Source: JAFDWI01 sp964544305
GTDB lineage: Bacteria; Actinomycetota; Acidimicrobiia; Acidimicrobiales; Iamiaceae
Reading direction: 5' to 3'
DNA: 64,000 nt
Assembly: GCA_964544305.1 (NCBI GenBank)
Contig: CAZJAZ010000002.1
Location: 62,001-126,000 of the forward strand
In this document: positions 1 to 8,129 of the stretch, piece after piece
How the letters are laid out: every line of letters begins with the position of its first letter
Position numbering within the stretch: the first letter of the stretch is position 1
Position numbers and translations under genes: made by a program
Notes under the pieces: generated by a model
Database searches by the model: none
What the model was told of the DNA's origin: nothing
Seen by the model: only the letters and a program-made list of their open reading frames with translations

Positions 1-8
1 TCAGTCAT
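1..8 (-). CDS. Possible start of the next gene, cut by the window edge
   Basis: The reverse strand reads TAATG at the end of rimO, so an ATG at 8-6 shares one base with the rimO stop codon. Only two codons (Met-Thr) lie in the window. Translational coupling of this kind is common in actinobacterial operons, where rimO is often followed by a phospholipid synthase gene (pgsA). The identity here cannot be seen and is pure inference. Confidence 0.3.
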
Positions 9-1309
9 TACTTGTCAACCAGTAAAGGCTCGGCTGTCAGATCCGGACCGGTGGCACCCGTGATGACGACGTCATGAAATGCACCTACCGTCAAGGTTTC
101 GGGCACGATGATCTCACCGTCGATGTCGGGAGACTCACGATGGCTGCGTGCCACGCCGGGCGACTGCACGAGCACCGTTGTTGTACTCCCGACCAGCGCA
201 TCTCGTTTCGACATGGTGATGTCATCTTGCAGCTCACGAAGTTCAGCTAGACGATCAGACATCAGCCCACGTGGAACCTGATCATCAAGGTTGACCGCGT
301 ACGTGCCATCTTCGGGTGAATATGGGAAGAACCCGCACCAGTCGAGTTGCGCCTCGTTGACAAATCGCAAGAGCTCATCGTGATCGGCCTCGGTTTCACC
401 GGGATAGCCCACAATAAAATTCGATCGGAACGCGCTCAAAGGCTCAAGGTCACGAATTCGCGCAATGCGTTCCAAAAATTCTTGTGACGTTCCAGGTCGA
501 CGCATGCGCCGCAAAAGCGGGCGGGCCACGTGTTGAAGCGAAAGGTCAAAGTAGGCAACGCCGGTTGCCAACATCGCGTCGATAAGCGACTCGGTCAGAC
601 CGGATGGATACAGGTACAACAGGCGTACCCACGAGACACGCTCGGCGGCTGCGCGCACGAGTTCTTCAAGTTGCAATTGGCCTTTGCCTTGGTCTCGTCC
701 AAAAGACACGAGATCTTGGGCAATGAGTACCACCTCAGCAAGATCAAGCGAGTCGATCTCGGAAAGGACCGCATCCATCGTGCGCGACTGCTGTTTGCCA
801 CGGAACTGAGGGATTGCACAGAATCCACATGCACGATCGCAACCTTCGGCCACTTTCACATAGGCCCATGGCGCATTCGTTGTTGGGCGTGGCAGATTCA
901 ACAAATCAAAATCGGTGGCCGATGCTCCTGCCGGTCGAGGTTTGCGAGTAATCGAAATATTGGTCGGCTTGGATGGCACGTCGAGTGACTGTCCAAATCC
1001 AGCAACGAGGTCAACCTCAGGAAGAGCCTCGGCGAGTTCGTCACCATAACGCTGTGCCATGCATCCGGTGACGACGAGACGTGCACCGTCGCGTCGAACT
1101 TCATCGGCTTGCAAGACCGTGTCGATCGATTCTTGACGGGCGTCCTCAATGAACGCACACGTATTCACGACAACCAGGTCGGCTTCTGAGGGATCATCAG
1201 CCGCGGCGAGTCCATCGGCGGTGAGTTGACCAGCGATTTTGTCGGAGTCAACTTGGTTTTTCGCGCAACCGAGCGTAACGATCGAAAAGGTGCGCGTTGC
1301 ATCGGACAT
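8..1309 (-). CDS. rimO: Ribosomal protein S12 methylthiotransferase RimO
   Basis: Radical-SAM methylthiotransferase that thiomethylates the conserved aspartate of ribosomal protein S12, using two iron-sulfur clusters. The order of parts is typical: an N-terminal UPF0004 domain with three cysteines in TLGCAKNQVDSD, VNTCAFIEDAR and TGCMAQRYG; the radical-SAM motif EGCDRACGFC (CxxxCxxC); and a C-terminal TRAM region. The length of 433 residues fits the family. The start at 1309 (MSDATRTF) is chosen because the S12-type N-terminus begins there; the frame stays open upstream but that extension has low-complexity, non-family sequence. It probably continues into the next gene, with which it overlaps as TAATG. 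Confidence 0.95.
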   Translation of the reverse strand: MSDATRTFSIVTLGCAKNQVDSDKIAGQLTADGLAAADDPSEADLVVVNTCAFIEDARQESIDTVLQADEVRRDGARLVVTGCMAQRYGDELAEALPEVDLVAGFGQSLDVPSKPTNISITRKPRPAGASATDFDLLNLPRPTTNAPWAYVKVAEGCDRACGFCAIPQFRGKQQSRTMDAVLSEIDSLDLAEVVLIAQDLVSFGRDQGKGQLQLEELVRAAAERVSWVRLLYLYPSGLTESLIDAMLATGVAYFDLSLQHVARPLLRRMRRPGTSQEFLERIARIRDLEPLSAFRSNFIVGYPGETEADHDELLRFVNEAQLDWCGFFPYSPEDGTYAVNLDDQVPRGLMSDRLAELRELQDDITMSKRDALVGSTTTVLVQSPGVARSHRESPDIDGEIIVPETLTVGAFHDVVITGATGPDLTAEPLLVDK

Positions 1310-1379
1310 GGTTCTTCTATTGTCCCACGTCGCCACCTTTTGCGCCGACTCAGCTAAGAGGATGCGCCGGATCCGGTTG

Positions 1380-1877
1380 TCAGGCCGCGTATCGCTCCGG
1401 ATAGCGCTTGGTGAGATCGGCACATTCTGGACACGCTGATTCGGGGATGATTCCAAAGCGGATAAGTGCTTGGAACATATGGCACCCGACGCAGTAACCG
1501 AACGCGGCTTCGACGAATGCGGGTACGGCAAGTGCGCCAACGACTACGAGCGCGGCGAAATGCGCATCAAAGCCGATCCAGAGCGTGACCGCGGTGACAC
1601 TAAAGAGCGTGCCAATTGCTTGCGCAAAACGCTTGGGTGGTCCTGGAACTTCACGTGGTTCACCCAAACGTGGAGCGATAACTCGTGTCGCGAGTTGCCC
1701 TAAGGGGCTTAGGCTTGGGCCGGTTGCGACCCGGGCCACAAACCCGGCCGCCAAGAGCACCAGCACAACCGGCGAGCGGGTGAAAATCGTGATCAAACAG
1801 AGCAGCACCACCCCTGCCGCGACCGTGCGCGCAGCGAGGTCGTTTACCGGGTCGGGGAACCGAAACAACTCAGCCAT
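1380..1877 (-). CDS. DUF4395 family membrane protein
   Basis: Small integral membrane protein of 165 residues. At least three hydrophobic segments are visible, at about residues 14-50 (two adjacent), 83-98 and 100-120. The C-terminus carries two cysteine pairs, GYCVGCHM and SACPEC, which are typical of DUF4395 proteins. Some relatives are fused to, or sit beside, sulfurtransferase or thioredoxin proteins, so a thiol or sulfur role is possible but not shown here. The ATG at 1877 follows an AGGG-like ribosome site; the TTG two codons further upstream is less likely. It lies 70 bases upstream of rimO on the same strand. Confidence 0.75.
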   Translation of the reverse strand: MAELFRFPDPVNDLAARTVAAGVVLLCLITIFTRSPVVLVLLAAGFVARVATGPSLSPLGQLATRVIAPRLGEPREVPGPPKRFAQAIGTLFSVTAVTLWIGFDAHFAALVVVGALAVPAFVEAAFGYCVGCHMFQALIRFGIIPESACPECADLTKRYPERYAA

Positions 1878-1962
1878 GACCAATACCCTACCTTCCTGAC
1901 CAACTTGGTCGGGAATTGACGAGGGTGAACAGCGTCACAACAAAACATGGCATCGTGTGCCC

Positions 1963-2205
1963 ATGAACAATTCCTGGGATGAGATCAACGGCAAGCTCCA
2001 TCAAACCTTCGTCTTTGACGATTTCTCGCAGGCCTGGGCTTTTATGTCACGGGTGGCTCTTCTCGCAGAACGCCACGATCATCATCCCGACTGGTCGAAC
2101 TCGTGGAATACCGTCACCATTGATCTTGTCAGCCATGACGCCGGATCCATTACCCAAAAAGACCATGCACTCGCGGATGAAATCGACGCATTGGTGCGCC
2201 ATTGA
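1963..2205 (+). CDS. 4a-hydroxytetrahydrobiopterin dehydratase (pterin-4a-carbinolamine dehydratase)
   Basis: Small cytoplasmic enzyme of 80 residues that dehydrates 4a-hydroxytetrahydropterin, recycling the pterin cofactor of aromatic amino acid hydroxylases. The family signature is clear: two histidines and a proline-tryptophan in RHDHHPDWSN, then the beta strand NTVTIDLVSHD and the C-terminal LADEIDAL helix. Length matches the PCD/DCoH family. The ATG at 1963 is preferred; a GTG two codons upstream is also in frame. It converges on ftsK with only 29 bases between the two stop codons. No pterin-dependent hydroxylase is seen nearby, so its partner is unknown. Confidence 0.88.
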   Translation: MNNSWDEINGKLHQTFVFDDFSQAWAFMSRVALLAERHDHHPDWSNSWNTVTIDLVSHDAGSITQKDHALADEIDALVRH

Positions 2206-2234
2206 ACAATCAGGTTGCTTGATCGCTTGGCCAG

Positions 2235-4748
2235 TTAGAAGTCGTCATCTGGTGGCAAAGCAGCGCCCTCATCTGATGCATCGTCCGCAGCGGGCGATAA
2301 CGACGACGACGCCCCGGCTTCGAACTCTTCAATCGTCATAAGCACCGCCCGCGCCTTAGAACCTTCGGAAGGCCCAACCACGCCACGCTGCTCAAGTAAA
2401 TCCATCAGTCGCCCAGCGCGCGCAAAGCCAACCCGCAGTTTGCGCTGCAACATCGACGTCGAACCGAGCTGACTTCGCACCACGAGCTCCATTGCTTCAA
2501 CCAGAAGGTCATCATCATCGCCATTGCCGGTGCTCCCACCACCCCCACTCGATGGCGTCTCGTCGCTACCTTGCACGGTCGTGTCATAGACAACTTCAGG
2601 TTGCTGGCGGCGCCAGTGGGCCACGACCGCATGTACTTCTTCCTCGGTCACCCATGAACCTTGGATACGAACCGGAATGCTCGACGCCGGTCCGAGCAGC
2701 AACATGTCACCTTTTCCAAGGAGCTTCTCCGCGCCCGGTTGATCCAAAATCACGCGACTATCAGCCAATGACGAAACCGCAAAGGCCCACCGGGCCGGAA
2801 TATTGGCCTTGATGACACCCGTGATCACGTTCACCGACGGACGCTGAGTCGCGACGACAAGGTGGATCCCAACCGCACGGGCCATTTGTGCAATCCGAGT
2901 GATTGATTCTTCGACATCACGGGCCGCAACCATCATCAGATCGTTCAACTCGTCGACCACAACCAAGATGTACGGCAGACGCTCGTAGGTTTTCTCGAGT
3001 CCGGCGGGCGGCACCAGATCTCCTCGGTCAAACGCCGCGTTGTAACCAGAAACATCACGAACCCCAACCTCTGAAAGGAGGTCGTAGCGACGTTCCATTT
3101 CTTTGACCGCCCAAGAAAGCGCATTTGCCGCCTTCTTCGGGTTGGTCACGACTTCGGTGAGCAAATGAGGAAGCCGGTTGTATTGACCTAACTCGACACG
3201 TTTGGGATCGATGAGGATCAATCGCAGATCATCGGGCGTGCCTCGCATAAGAAGTGACGTGAGCAACGTGTTGATACACGACGATTTTCCCGCCCCCGTC
3301 GCACCGGCAATAAGCACGTGGGGCATCGTTGCCAGATTCGCGAGCACCGCCTTGCCCGCGATGTCACGACCAACTGCTGCATCGAGCGGATGTCTCGCTT
3401 TCTTTGCTTCCGGCGACGCAAGAATATCGCCGACGCTCACCAACTGTTTGCGCGAGTTGGGAACCTCAACGCCGATTGCTTGTCGGCCTGGAATAGGGGC
3501 CAAGATGCGAACGTCTGGGGTGGCCATGGCGTACGCGATGTCTTTATGCAACGAGGTCACACGGGCCACTTTCACCCCGGGTCCAAGTTCAAGTTCATAA
3601 CGGGTCACCGTCGGCCCAATCGTCATGCCGACAAGACGTGTCTCGACGCCGTGTTCGGCCAACGCATGTTCAAGTACTTCACCGGTTTCGCGAATGGCGG
3701 ACTTGTCAACCTCATGTGCTGCTGTTCGCTTTAACAACTTGGCGGGTGGCAACTTCCAGACGCGCCGCGCGCCACTTGGCTCAAGATCAATCTGGAGCTG
3801 GCTGGGTTTCGCCGGTGGTGAAATCTCCAACGTGGGGTCCAGAGCGGGAACATCCGTGTCTTGATCTTGGTCGTAGAGCATCGGATCTGGCTCGTCATCA
3901 ACCTCGTCGGAGCGACTCGTCGATTCGCCGACGTCGTCGTCGTGCGAACGTGACGCGACATCCTGGGCGTAATCAATGACCGATACGTCCGGCGCGTCGT
4001 GGTTTCCATCCTGTGTGCCATCGTGCGTCGCCGCCGCTGACTCGTCGAGCCGAAAGAGCGATGCAATAAGGCGCTTGAGTGCGTTCCCCGCTGGCCGAAC
4101 ACCATCCACGGACGCACCCGCGGCCCGTGCGATTGGGACACCGGTAAACAACACAATGCCCGCCAAGCCACAAAGACCTAAGAAAACCGTTGCTCCGATC
4201 GGAGCAAGCACCGCGCGCAGTGGCACACCAACCAGGGCCCCCAAAAACCCTCCAGCGTTTCGTAGTGCGTCACCCGACGCACGCAAGTCGGGATGTCCGC
4301 GCCAAATATCAAGCAAACCCAGACAGGCAAGAATCACAATGCCGATGCCAATTGCTCGGCGGAGTGCCACGGTCTGCGCATCGAAAAGCGCGAGCGACGG
4401 ATCCGGTTCAGTTTCGTCACGGATCTTGGTCGCGGTGACGCCCTTGATACACCACACCCCAAGGACAACAAACAACACGGGCATGAGGTAGTGCATTGGT
4501 CCGAGCAGCCATGCCACGGCCGAAGCGACCCCTCGACCCACAGGACCTCCCGCATTGGCATATGCACCCATACCGTTCAGCACACCAAGCGCAATGAGTG
4601 CCAACCCTGCAAGGTCGCCACGGTGCCCTTCGGTCGCACGCAAAACGGCTGGGACCTTGGCATGGTCTGCATTCGTCTTGGCAGATTGCTTCGCGCCCGT
4701 TGCATTCTTGGCGCGTGCGTTTGCTGGTTTCTTGCGAGTTGCTGTCAC
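2235..4748 (-). CDS. ftsK: DNA translocase FtsK/SpoIIIE
   Basis: Septum-located ATP-driven motor that pumps chromosome ends during division; 837 residues. Several N-terminal membrane segments lie within the first ~200 residues, followed by an acidic Asp/Ser-rich linker. The motor has Walker A GATGAGKSS near residue 481 and Walker B ILVVVDELNDLM near residue 593. A C-terminal winged-helix gamma domain at about 743-805 (QLGSTSMLQRKLRVGFARA) reads the polar orienting sequences. The linker is short compared with E. coli FtsK. The start is a GTG at 4748 with AGGA about eight bases upstream; the open frame further upstream is basic and unlike the family. The gene is a single unit facing a 311-base gap. 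Confidence 0.95.
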   Translation of the reverse strand: MTATRKKPANARAKNATGAKQSAKTNADHAKVPAVLRATEGHRGDLAGLALIALGVLNGMGAYANAGGPVGRGVASAVAWLLGPMHYLMPVLFVVLGVWCIKGVTATKIRDETEPDPSLALFDAQTVALRRAIGIGIVILACLGLLDIWRGHPDLRASGDALRNAGGFLGALVGVPLRAVLAPIGATVFLGLCGLAGIVLFTGVPIARAAGASVDGVRPAGNALKRLIASLFRLDESAAATHDGTQDGNHDAPDVSVIDYAQDVASRSHDDDVGESTSRSDEVDDEPDPMLYDQDQDTDVPALDPTLEISPPAKPSQLQIDLEPSGARRVWKLPPAKLLKRTAAHEVDKSAIRETGEVLEHALAEHGVETRLVGMTIGPTVTRYELELGPGVKVARVTSLHKDIAYAMATPDVRILAPIPGRQAIGVEVPNSRKQLVSVGDILASPEAKKARHPLDAAVGRDIAGKAVLANLATMPHVLIAGATGAGKSSCINTLLTSLLMRGTPDDLRLILIDPKRVELGQYNRLPHLLTEVVTNPKKAANALSWAVKEMERRYDLLSEVGVRDVSGYNAAFDRGDLVPPAGLEKTYERLPYILVVVDELNDLMMVAARDVEESITRIAQMARAVGIHLVVATQRPSVNVITGVIKANIPARWAFAVSSLADSRVILDQPGAEKLLGKGDMLLLGPASSIPVRIQGSWVTEEEVHAVVAHWRRQQPEVVYDTTVQGSDETPSSGGGGSTGNGDDDDLLVEAMELVVRSQLGSTSMLQRKLRVGFARAGRLMDLLEQRGVVGPSEGSKARAVLMTIEEFEAGASSSLSPAADDASDEGAALPPDDDF

Positions 4749-4877
4749 GATATTCCTAGGGTACCAATGGGAGGGTCTCCCCTTCGGTGACCGTTTCGTG
4801 AGGCGTTCGCGGTCGCAATGTTCACAAAACTTTTTCTCCCCGCGCACACGATATTTTGCCTTGCATTGTGGTACAGT

Positions 4878-5006
4878 GACTTGCCACGGGGCACTGAGGA
4901 TTGTCCCACCAAGATCTCGTAATGTCAGGTCCCTACCCTCCCTCCCTCAGGGCTTGACGTTTCGAGCTGGCCGGGAGACTCATTGAGTCTCCCGGCCTCC
5001 TTTTGT
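4878..5006 (+). ncRNA. Candidate structured small RNA with a C-rich loop
   Basis: This gap between ftsK and the M16-like gene has no plausible protein but has three consecutive hairpins on the plus strand. Hairpin 1 pairs 4888-4893 with 4902-4907 (GGGGCA/TGTCCC). Hairpin 2 pairs 4921-4927 with 4955-4961 and 4931-4934 with 4949-4952, exposing a 14-base pyrimidine loop (4935-4948) made of CCCT repeats. Hairpin 3 is the terminator at 4969-5005. A TAnnnT element, TACAGT, lies at 4872-4877; no good -35 box is visible. C-rich hairpin loops recall actinobacterial 6C RNA, but only one loop is C-rich here, so it is not a clean match. It could instead be an attenuating leader of the gene at 5060. Confidence 0.5.
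4969..5005 (+). terminator. Intrinsic terminator, perfect 13-bp hairpin plus T-rich tail
   Basis: Bases 4969-4981 pair perfectly with 4985-4997 around a three-base loop (ATT). A T-rich tail (TCCTTTTG) follows on the plus strand. There is no T tract on the other strand, so it acts on plus-strand transcription. No protein gene lies upstream on that strand before ftsK, which points to an RNA gene or an attenuator. Confidence 0.85.
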
Positions 5007-5059
5007 AAACGGGTAGGCTGGTCCGCCATGGCATTGACGATTGAAGGCGAGGGCAATTC

Positions 5060-6586
5060 GTGACCGATGCCGAGCGCGCCCCACGAGCGACGTCTCCTGC
5101 AAAGCTTGCGCGTGACTTAGCGTCTGGAATCCCAACGGGCCGTCCCGAAACAGCCGACGACGTCCCTGTCTATAGCGCTCAGCAGTCTGGCGGGACGGTC
5201 CGCGCCACATTGATGTTTCGTGTCGGCGAAGCAGATGAACGCCTTGGGGTTCGTGGACAATGTCATTTGTTGACCCAGATTGTGCTTGATGAATTCGCAC
5301 AAGGAAATAACACGGTGGCCATCACTGCACACGTGACGACGCTGCGCACGTCGATCACGATTTGTGGTGATGCGCAAGATGTTGTGACCTCGCTGAATCG
5401 AGTTGCTCGGGTTGTTTCGCTTTTGCGTCTCGATGAGATCGACCGACATGTCGCCAACGTGCTCGCAAACTGGCGACCGCTAGAACGGTGGGATAACACG
5501 CTTTCCACGATGCGCTTTGGTGGGCGCGGCTATGGGTTGAGTGGATTTCCCCTTCTTGGCTTGAAGTACCTCGACACCGACTCGTTCACCGAATGGGTCC
5601 GCATGTGGTTTACCTGTGGGAATGCGGTTGTGAGCACAACGCACGATCTCCCGGTGGGCCTTGACCTCTCCCCGCTCGGGCCTGGCATGCGCAAAGCGCT
5701 TCCCGACCCACATCCGGTTGAACTTCCCTATCCGGTCGTCGCGGGTGGCCCAGAGTCTCGTCTCGCCGTGTCATTCCTCGGACATTTTGACGCGCTCGCA
5801 GAGCTTTCGCTCATGATTTTGTCGGCGCGTCTCACCAAACGATGTGCGGAAATTTCCCCATCGATTTCTCGACCGTCGATTGTCACACGACGAGTGGGTT
5901 TTGGCCTCGGCACCGTTGCCTTTGCATTCAAAGCCCAAAACGAGTTGATCAACGAACTCCGCGACTCGGTAAGTTCGGAACTCTTCACGTTTGCAATGAA
6001 TGGACCGGCCGTTACCGAACTCGAAGCGGCTCGCGTTCGTTTCCGGCGTCACTTTGACCAACCAACCGCCGATGAAGAAACGTCCGCTGATCGAAACGCG
6101 GTTGAGCATCTCTTCGGCGAATCCCATGACATGCATGGGGCGCTATCTGCTGAGCCAGACCGCATCGCTGATCTGGTTCGCACCGCCATGAGCCAAACAA
6201 TTTGGCTGGTCCCCCCAGACGTCCGCCTGCTTGACCAACGCCTCACACGCACCACAACAGGGGCAGACACCCCGCTTGCTGGTGATGAATTTGCCAGTCT
6301 CATTGATGGCCCGCACACCCGCCTCACCACCAGTGCAGAAGGGCTCACGCTGCGCAACGGCACAGGTTCCGTCACGATTCGATTTGCCGACGCCGTTGCT
6401 GTCGAGCAAGAAGCTGACGGTTCTCGATCATTGTGGGGAGCCAATGGACAAAGGATCCGCGTCGTTCCTGCAGCATGGCAGGCAAGCGATCGAATTATTG
6501 CTTGGATCGACGCGAACGTCGAACCGTGGATCGTCCTCGGTCAAGCCTCAAACAACTTGAATGTTGACAATCCGGTCGCACAGTAA
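5060..6586 (+). CDS. Degenerate M16-peptidase-like protein, probably inactive
   Basis: A 508-residue cytoplasmic protein with the layout of an M16 zinc-peptidase half. A strand-rich region (ATLMFRVGEADERLGVRGQCHLLTQIVLDE, residues 49-78) aligns with the usual 'aGsrdE..G.aHflEHml' block. A helix pair follows, then an 'NAVVSTTHDLPVG' segment like the M16 'NA.lvivGd' strand. The zinc motif HxxEH is replaced by HLLTQ (69-73), so the catalytic glutamate and second histidine are missing. The start is a GTG at 5060 after a GAGGG sequence. An 11-codon ORF overlaps this start. It converges on the next gene with three bases between stops. The family call is by eye and moderate. Confidence 0.6.
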   Translation: MTDAERAPRATSPAKLARDLASGIPTGRPETADDVPVYSAQQSGGTVRATLMFRVGEADERLGVRGQCHLLTQIVLDEFAQGNNTVAITAHVTTLRTSITICGDAQDVVTSLNRVARVVSLLRLDEIDRHVANVLANWRPLERWDNTLSTMRFGGRGYGLSGFPLLGLKYLDTDSFTEWVRMWFTCGNAVVSTTHDLPVGLDLSPLGPGMRKALPDPHPVELPYPVVAGGPESRLAVSFLGHFDALAELSLMILSARLTKRCAEISPSISRPSIVTRRVGFGLGTVAFAFKAQNELINELRDSVSSELFTFAMNGPAVTELEAARVRFRRHFDQPTADEETSADRNAVEHLFGESHDMHGALSAEPDRIADLVRTAMSQTIWLVPPDVRLLDQRLTRTTTGADTPLAGDEFASLIDGPHTRLTTSAEGLTLRNGTGSVTIRFADAVAVEQEADGSRSLWGANGQRIRVVPAAWQASDRIIAWIDANVEPWIVLGQASNNLNVDNPVAQ

Positions 6587-6589
6587 GGC

Positions 6590-7951
6590 TCAACCCACGA
6601 CTTGCTTGAACAGCTCGTCACCATTTTCAAGGACAACCCAAGGTCGAGCCGTACGCAAGAACTGATGGCGTTCCATAATGTCGTGTGCCCGGCCCACTTG
6701 ATCACATCGCGCCAAGGCCGCAGCAACAATGTTCGCGGCGACAAGCGAGCCTGGCTGGTCATGCCAAGCTGCACTCTCGAGCGACATGGAAGTAAAGAGC
6801 TCAATCTCAGAGTGAGCGGCACCCGTAATGGAACGCCGCTTCGAGCCCTTCTTGGTTTCAAGTTCCGCCGAGATGAGATGGGCATAGGGCACAAGGGCGT
6901 GCAACGGTGATCCTTCGGGCGCGGCACGTGCAATCGTCCGAGCAAACGCAAACATTTCGCTCGACGTGCCACGGCCTCGTGGACTGAGTGCTTCCAGCAT
7001 TCCAAGATGCGCCCCAATGAGATCGGGGCAGCGCTTCGTCGACTCGTCGAAGCGCATGCAGAGCTCTTCAAATGGAATACCGAGGGCGGCACCGGTGCGA
7101 ACGAGAATGGTGAAAGGCACAGGATCGGCCTTATCGAGTTCGAATGCGGCGAATAAGTCGCGTTCTGCCAGAGCGAGTTCGGCGAAGTAGCGATCTTCGG
7201 ATTCTTCATTCGCGCGATGAATCTCCGCGCTTAATGCAAGATTTGCTCCCCGCATGACAAAAGCATCGGCACATTCGGGATCGTGTGCAACCCAATCGTC
7301 AAGTGTGGCGGTGAGATCATCGCCCCAAAGATGCAAGGCGATCCATTCACGCGATGGATTATTCGCAGCCACGAAGGTTGCTTTGGCTTGCAGCCAACTC
7401 CCCTCTTGGAGCGAGGTCCGGATTGCGTGAATTCGCTCATCCCCCACGCTTGGATCAACGCCAGCGAGATATGACCCAACAACATCATTCACTTTGCTTC
7501 TCGGACCGCTCTCACTGGCACTCCCGTCGCCAACGAAGCCAACCACCGCATCACCTGGCTCAAACGCATCCTGTTGTTTGGGCCCAGTTGAAAGGATGCC
7601 GTCCACAATTGCTTCGGCATCGGCACGATCCATCAACACCATGGCCGGATGACCAGATGCGTCAACCACCAACAGGACATCACGGTCGTCAAATGGCTCG
7701 ATTCGAGCACCGGTCACAACCGAACCCAGCTCCAGTGCCACGATTGGCTTTGCAAGTGCTGTATCGCCTCGATTTCGGCTTCCAAACACGAGCACCCTCC
7801 GGTCTGTTACTGCCCAAATCGTGGACGGGGGGAAGTGCTGGGCAGACTCGGTTCCTTTCACGCTGCGGCCACGACCCGCTTCGATGACCTGCTCATCGGC
7901 GTGCAGCACGGAAGTTTGGGCGGCAACGATTCGTCGCAACGCCAGCGTCAT
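6590..7951 (-). CDS. Unknown protein: PH-like N-terminal domain plus helical repeat region
   Basis: I do not recognise a named family over the full 453 residues. Residues 1-120 look like a small beta domain of PH/bPH type (IWAVTDRRVLVFGSRN, then VVTGARIEPFDDRDVLLVVD). The rest is mostly helical, with TPR-like spacing (residues ~180-380; FVMRGANLALSAE, DLIGAHLGMLEAL). There is no signal peptide and no membrane segment. It is the last gene of the operon dapA-rnj-small protein-this gene, and its ATG overlaps the previous stop by four bases. Co-expression with a ribonuclease and a cell-wall/lysine enzyme does not define a function. Confidence 0.75.
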   Translation of the reverse strand: MTLALRRIVAAQTSVLHADEQVIEAGRGRSVKGTESAQHFPPSTIWAVTDRRVLVFGSRNRGDTALAKPIVALELGSVVTGARIEPFDDRDVLLVVDASGHPAMVLMDRADAEAIVDGILSTGPKQQDAFEPGDAVVGFVGDGSASESGPRSKVNDVVGSYLAGVDPSVGDERIHAIRTSLQEGSWLQAKATFVAANNPSREWIALHLWGDDLTATLDDWVAHDPECADAFVMRGANLALSAEIHRANEESEDRYFAELALAERDLFAAFELDKADPVPFTILVRTGAALGIPFEELCMRFDESTKRCPDLIGAHLGMLEALSPRGRGTSSEMFAFARTIARAAPEGSPLHALVPYAHLISAELETKKGSKRRSITGAAHSEIELFTSMSLESAAWHDQPGSLVAANIVAAALARCDQVGRAHDIMERHQFLRTARPWVVLENGDELFKQVVG

Positions 7952-8124
7952 CGTGGCCTGTCTTTCACGACCTCGCCCAAGAGCCGCATATCTCCGGTGC
8001 CCTCACCAGCCGAATCTGCGTGACGATGCTGCGCGTCCATGATCTTGCCGCACTCGTCACATACCACGTTCGCCCAACACGCCGGGTCCCCACCAAGCTC
8101 GTCGTCGATTTCATTCTCTGACAT
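7948..8124 (-). CDS. Small Cys/His-rich protein (58 aa)
   Basis: Short acidic protein with ACWANVVCDECGK and a following HRH. The CxxC pair, a further cysteine and two histidines could bind zinc. It is placed between rnj and the PH-like gene. Its stop overlaps the next start by four bases (ATGA), and a GTG at 8133 would overlap the rnj stop by four bases, so it is almost certainly translated as part of this operon. The ATG at 8124, preceded by GAGAG, is chosen; the GTG is the alternative. Function unknown. Confidence 0.65.
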   Translation of the reverse strand: MSENEIDDELGGDPACWANVVCDECGKIMDAQHRHADSAGEGTGDMRLLGEVVKDRPR

Positions 8125-8129
8125 GGCTC

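Noticed and set aside
4749..4847. Longer FtsK start upstream
   Set aside because: The extra residues are basic with no family similarity, and the GTG at 4748 has a ribosome site.
6541..7209. 222-codon minus-strand frame overlapping the PH-like gene
   Set aside because: Out of frame with the operon and of low-complexity Ser/Arg-rich composition.
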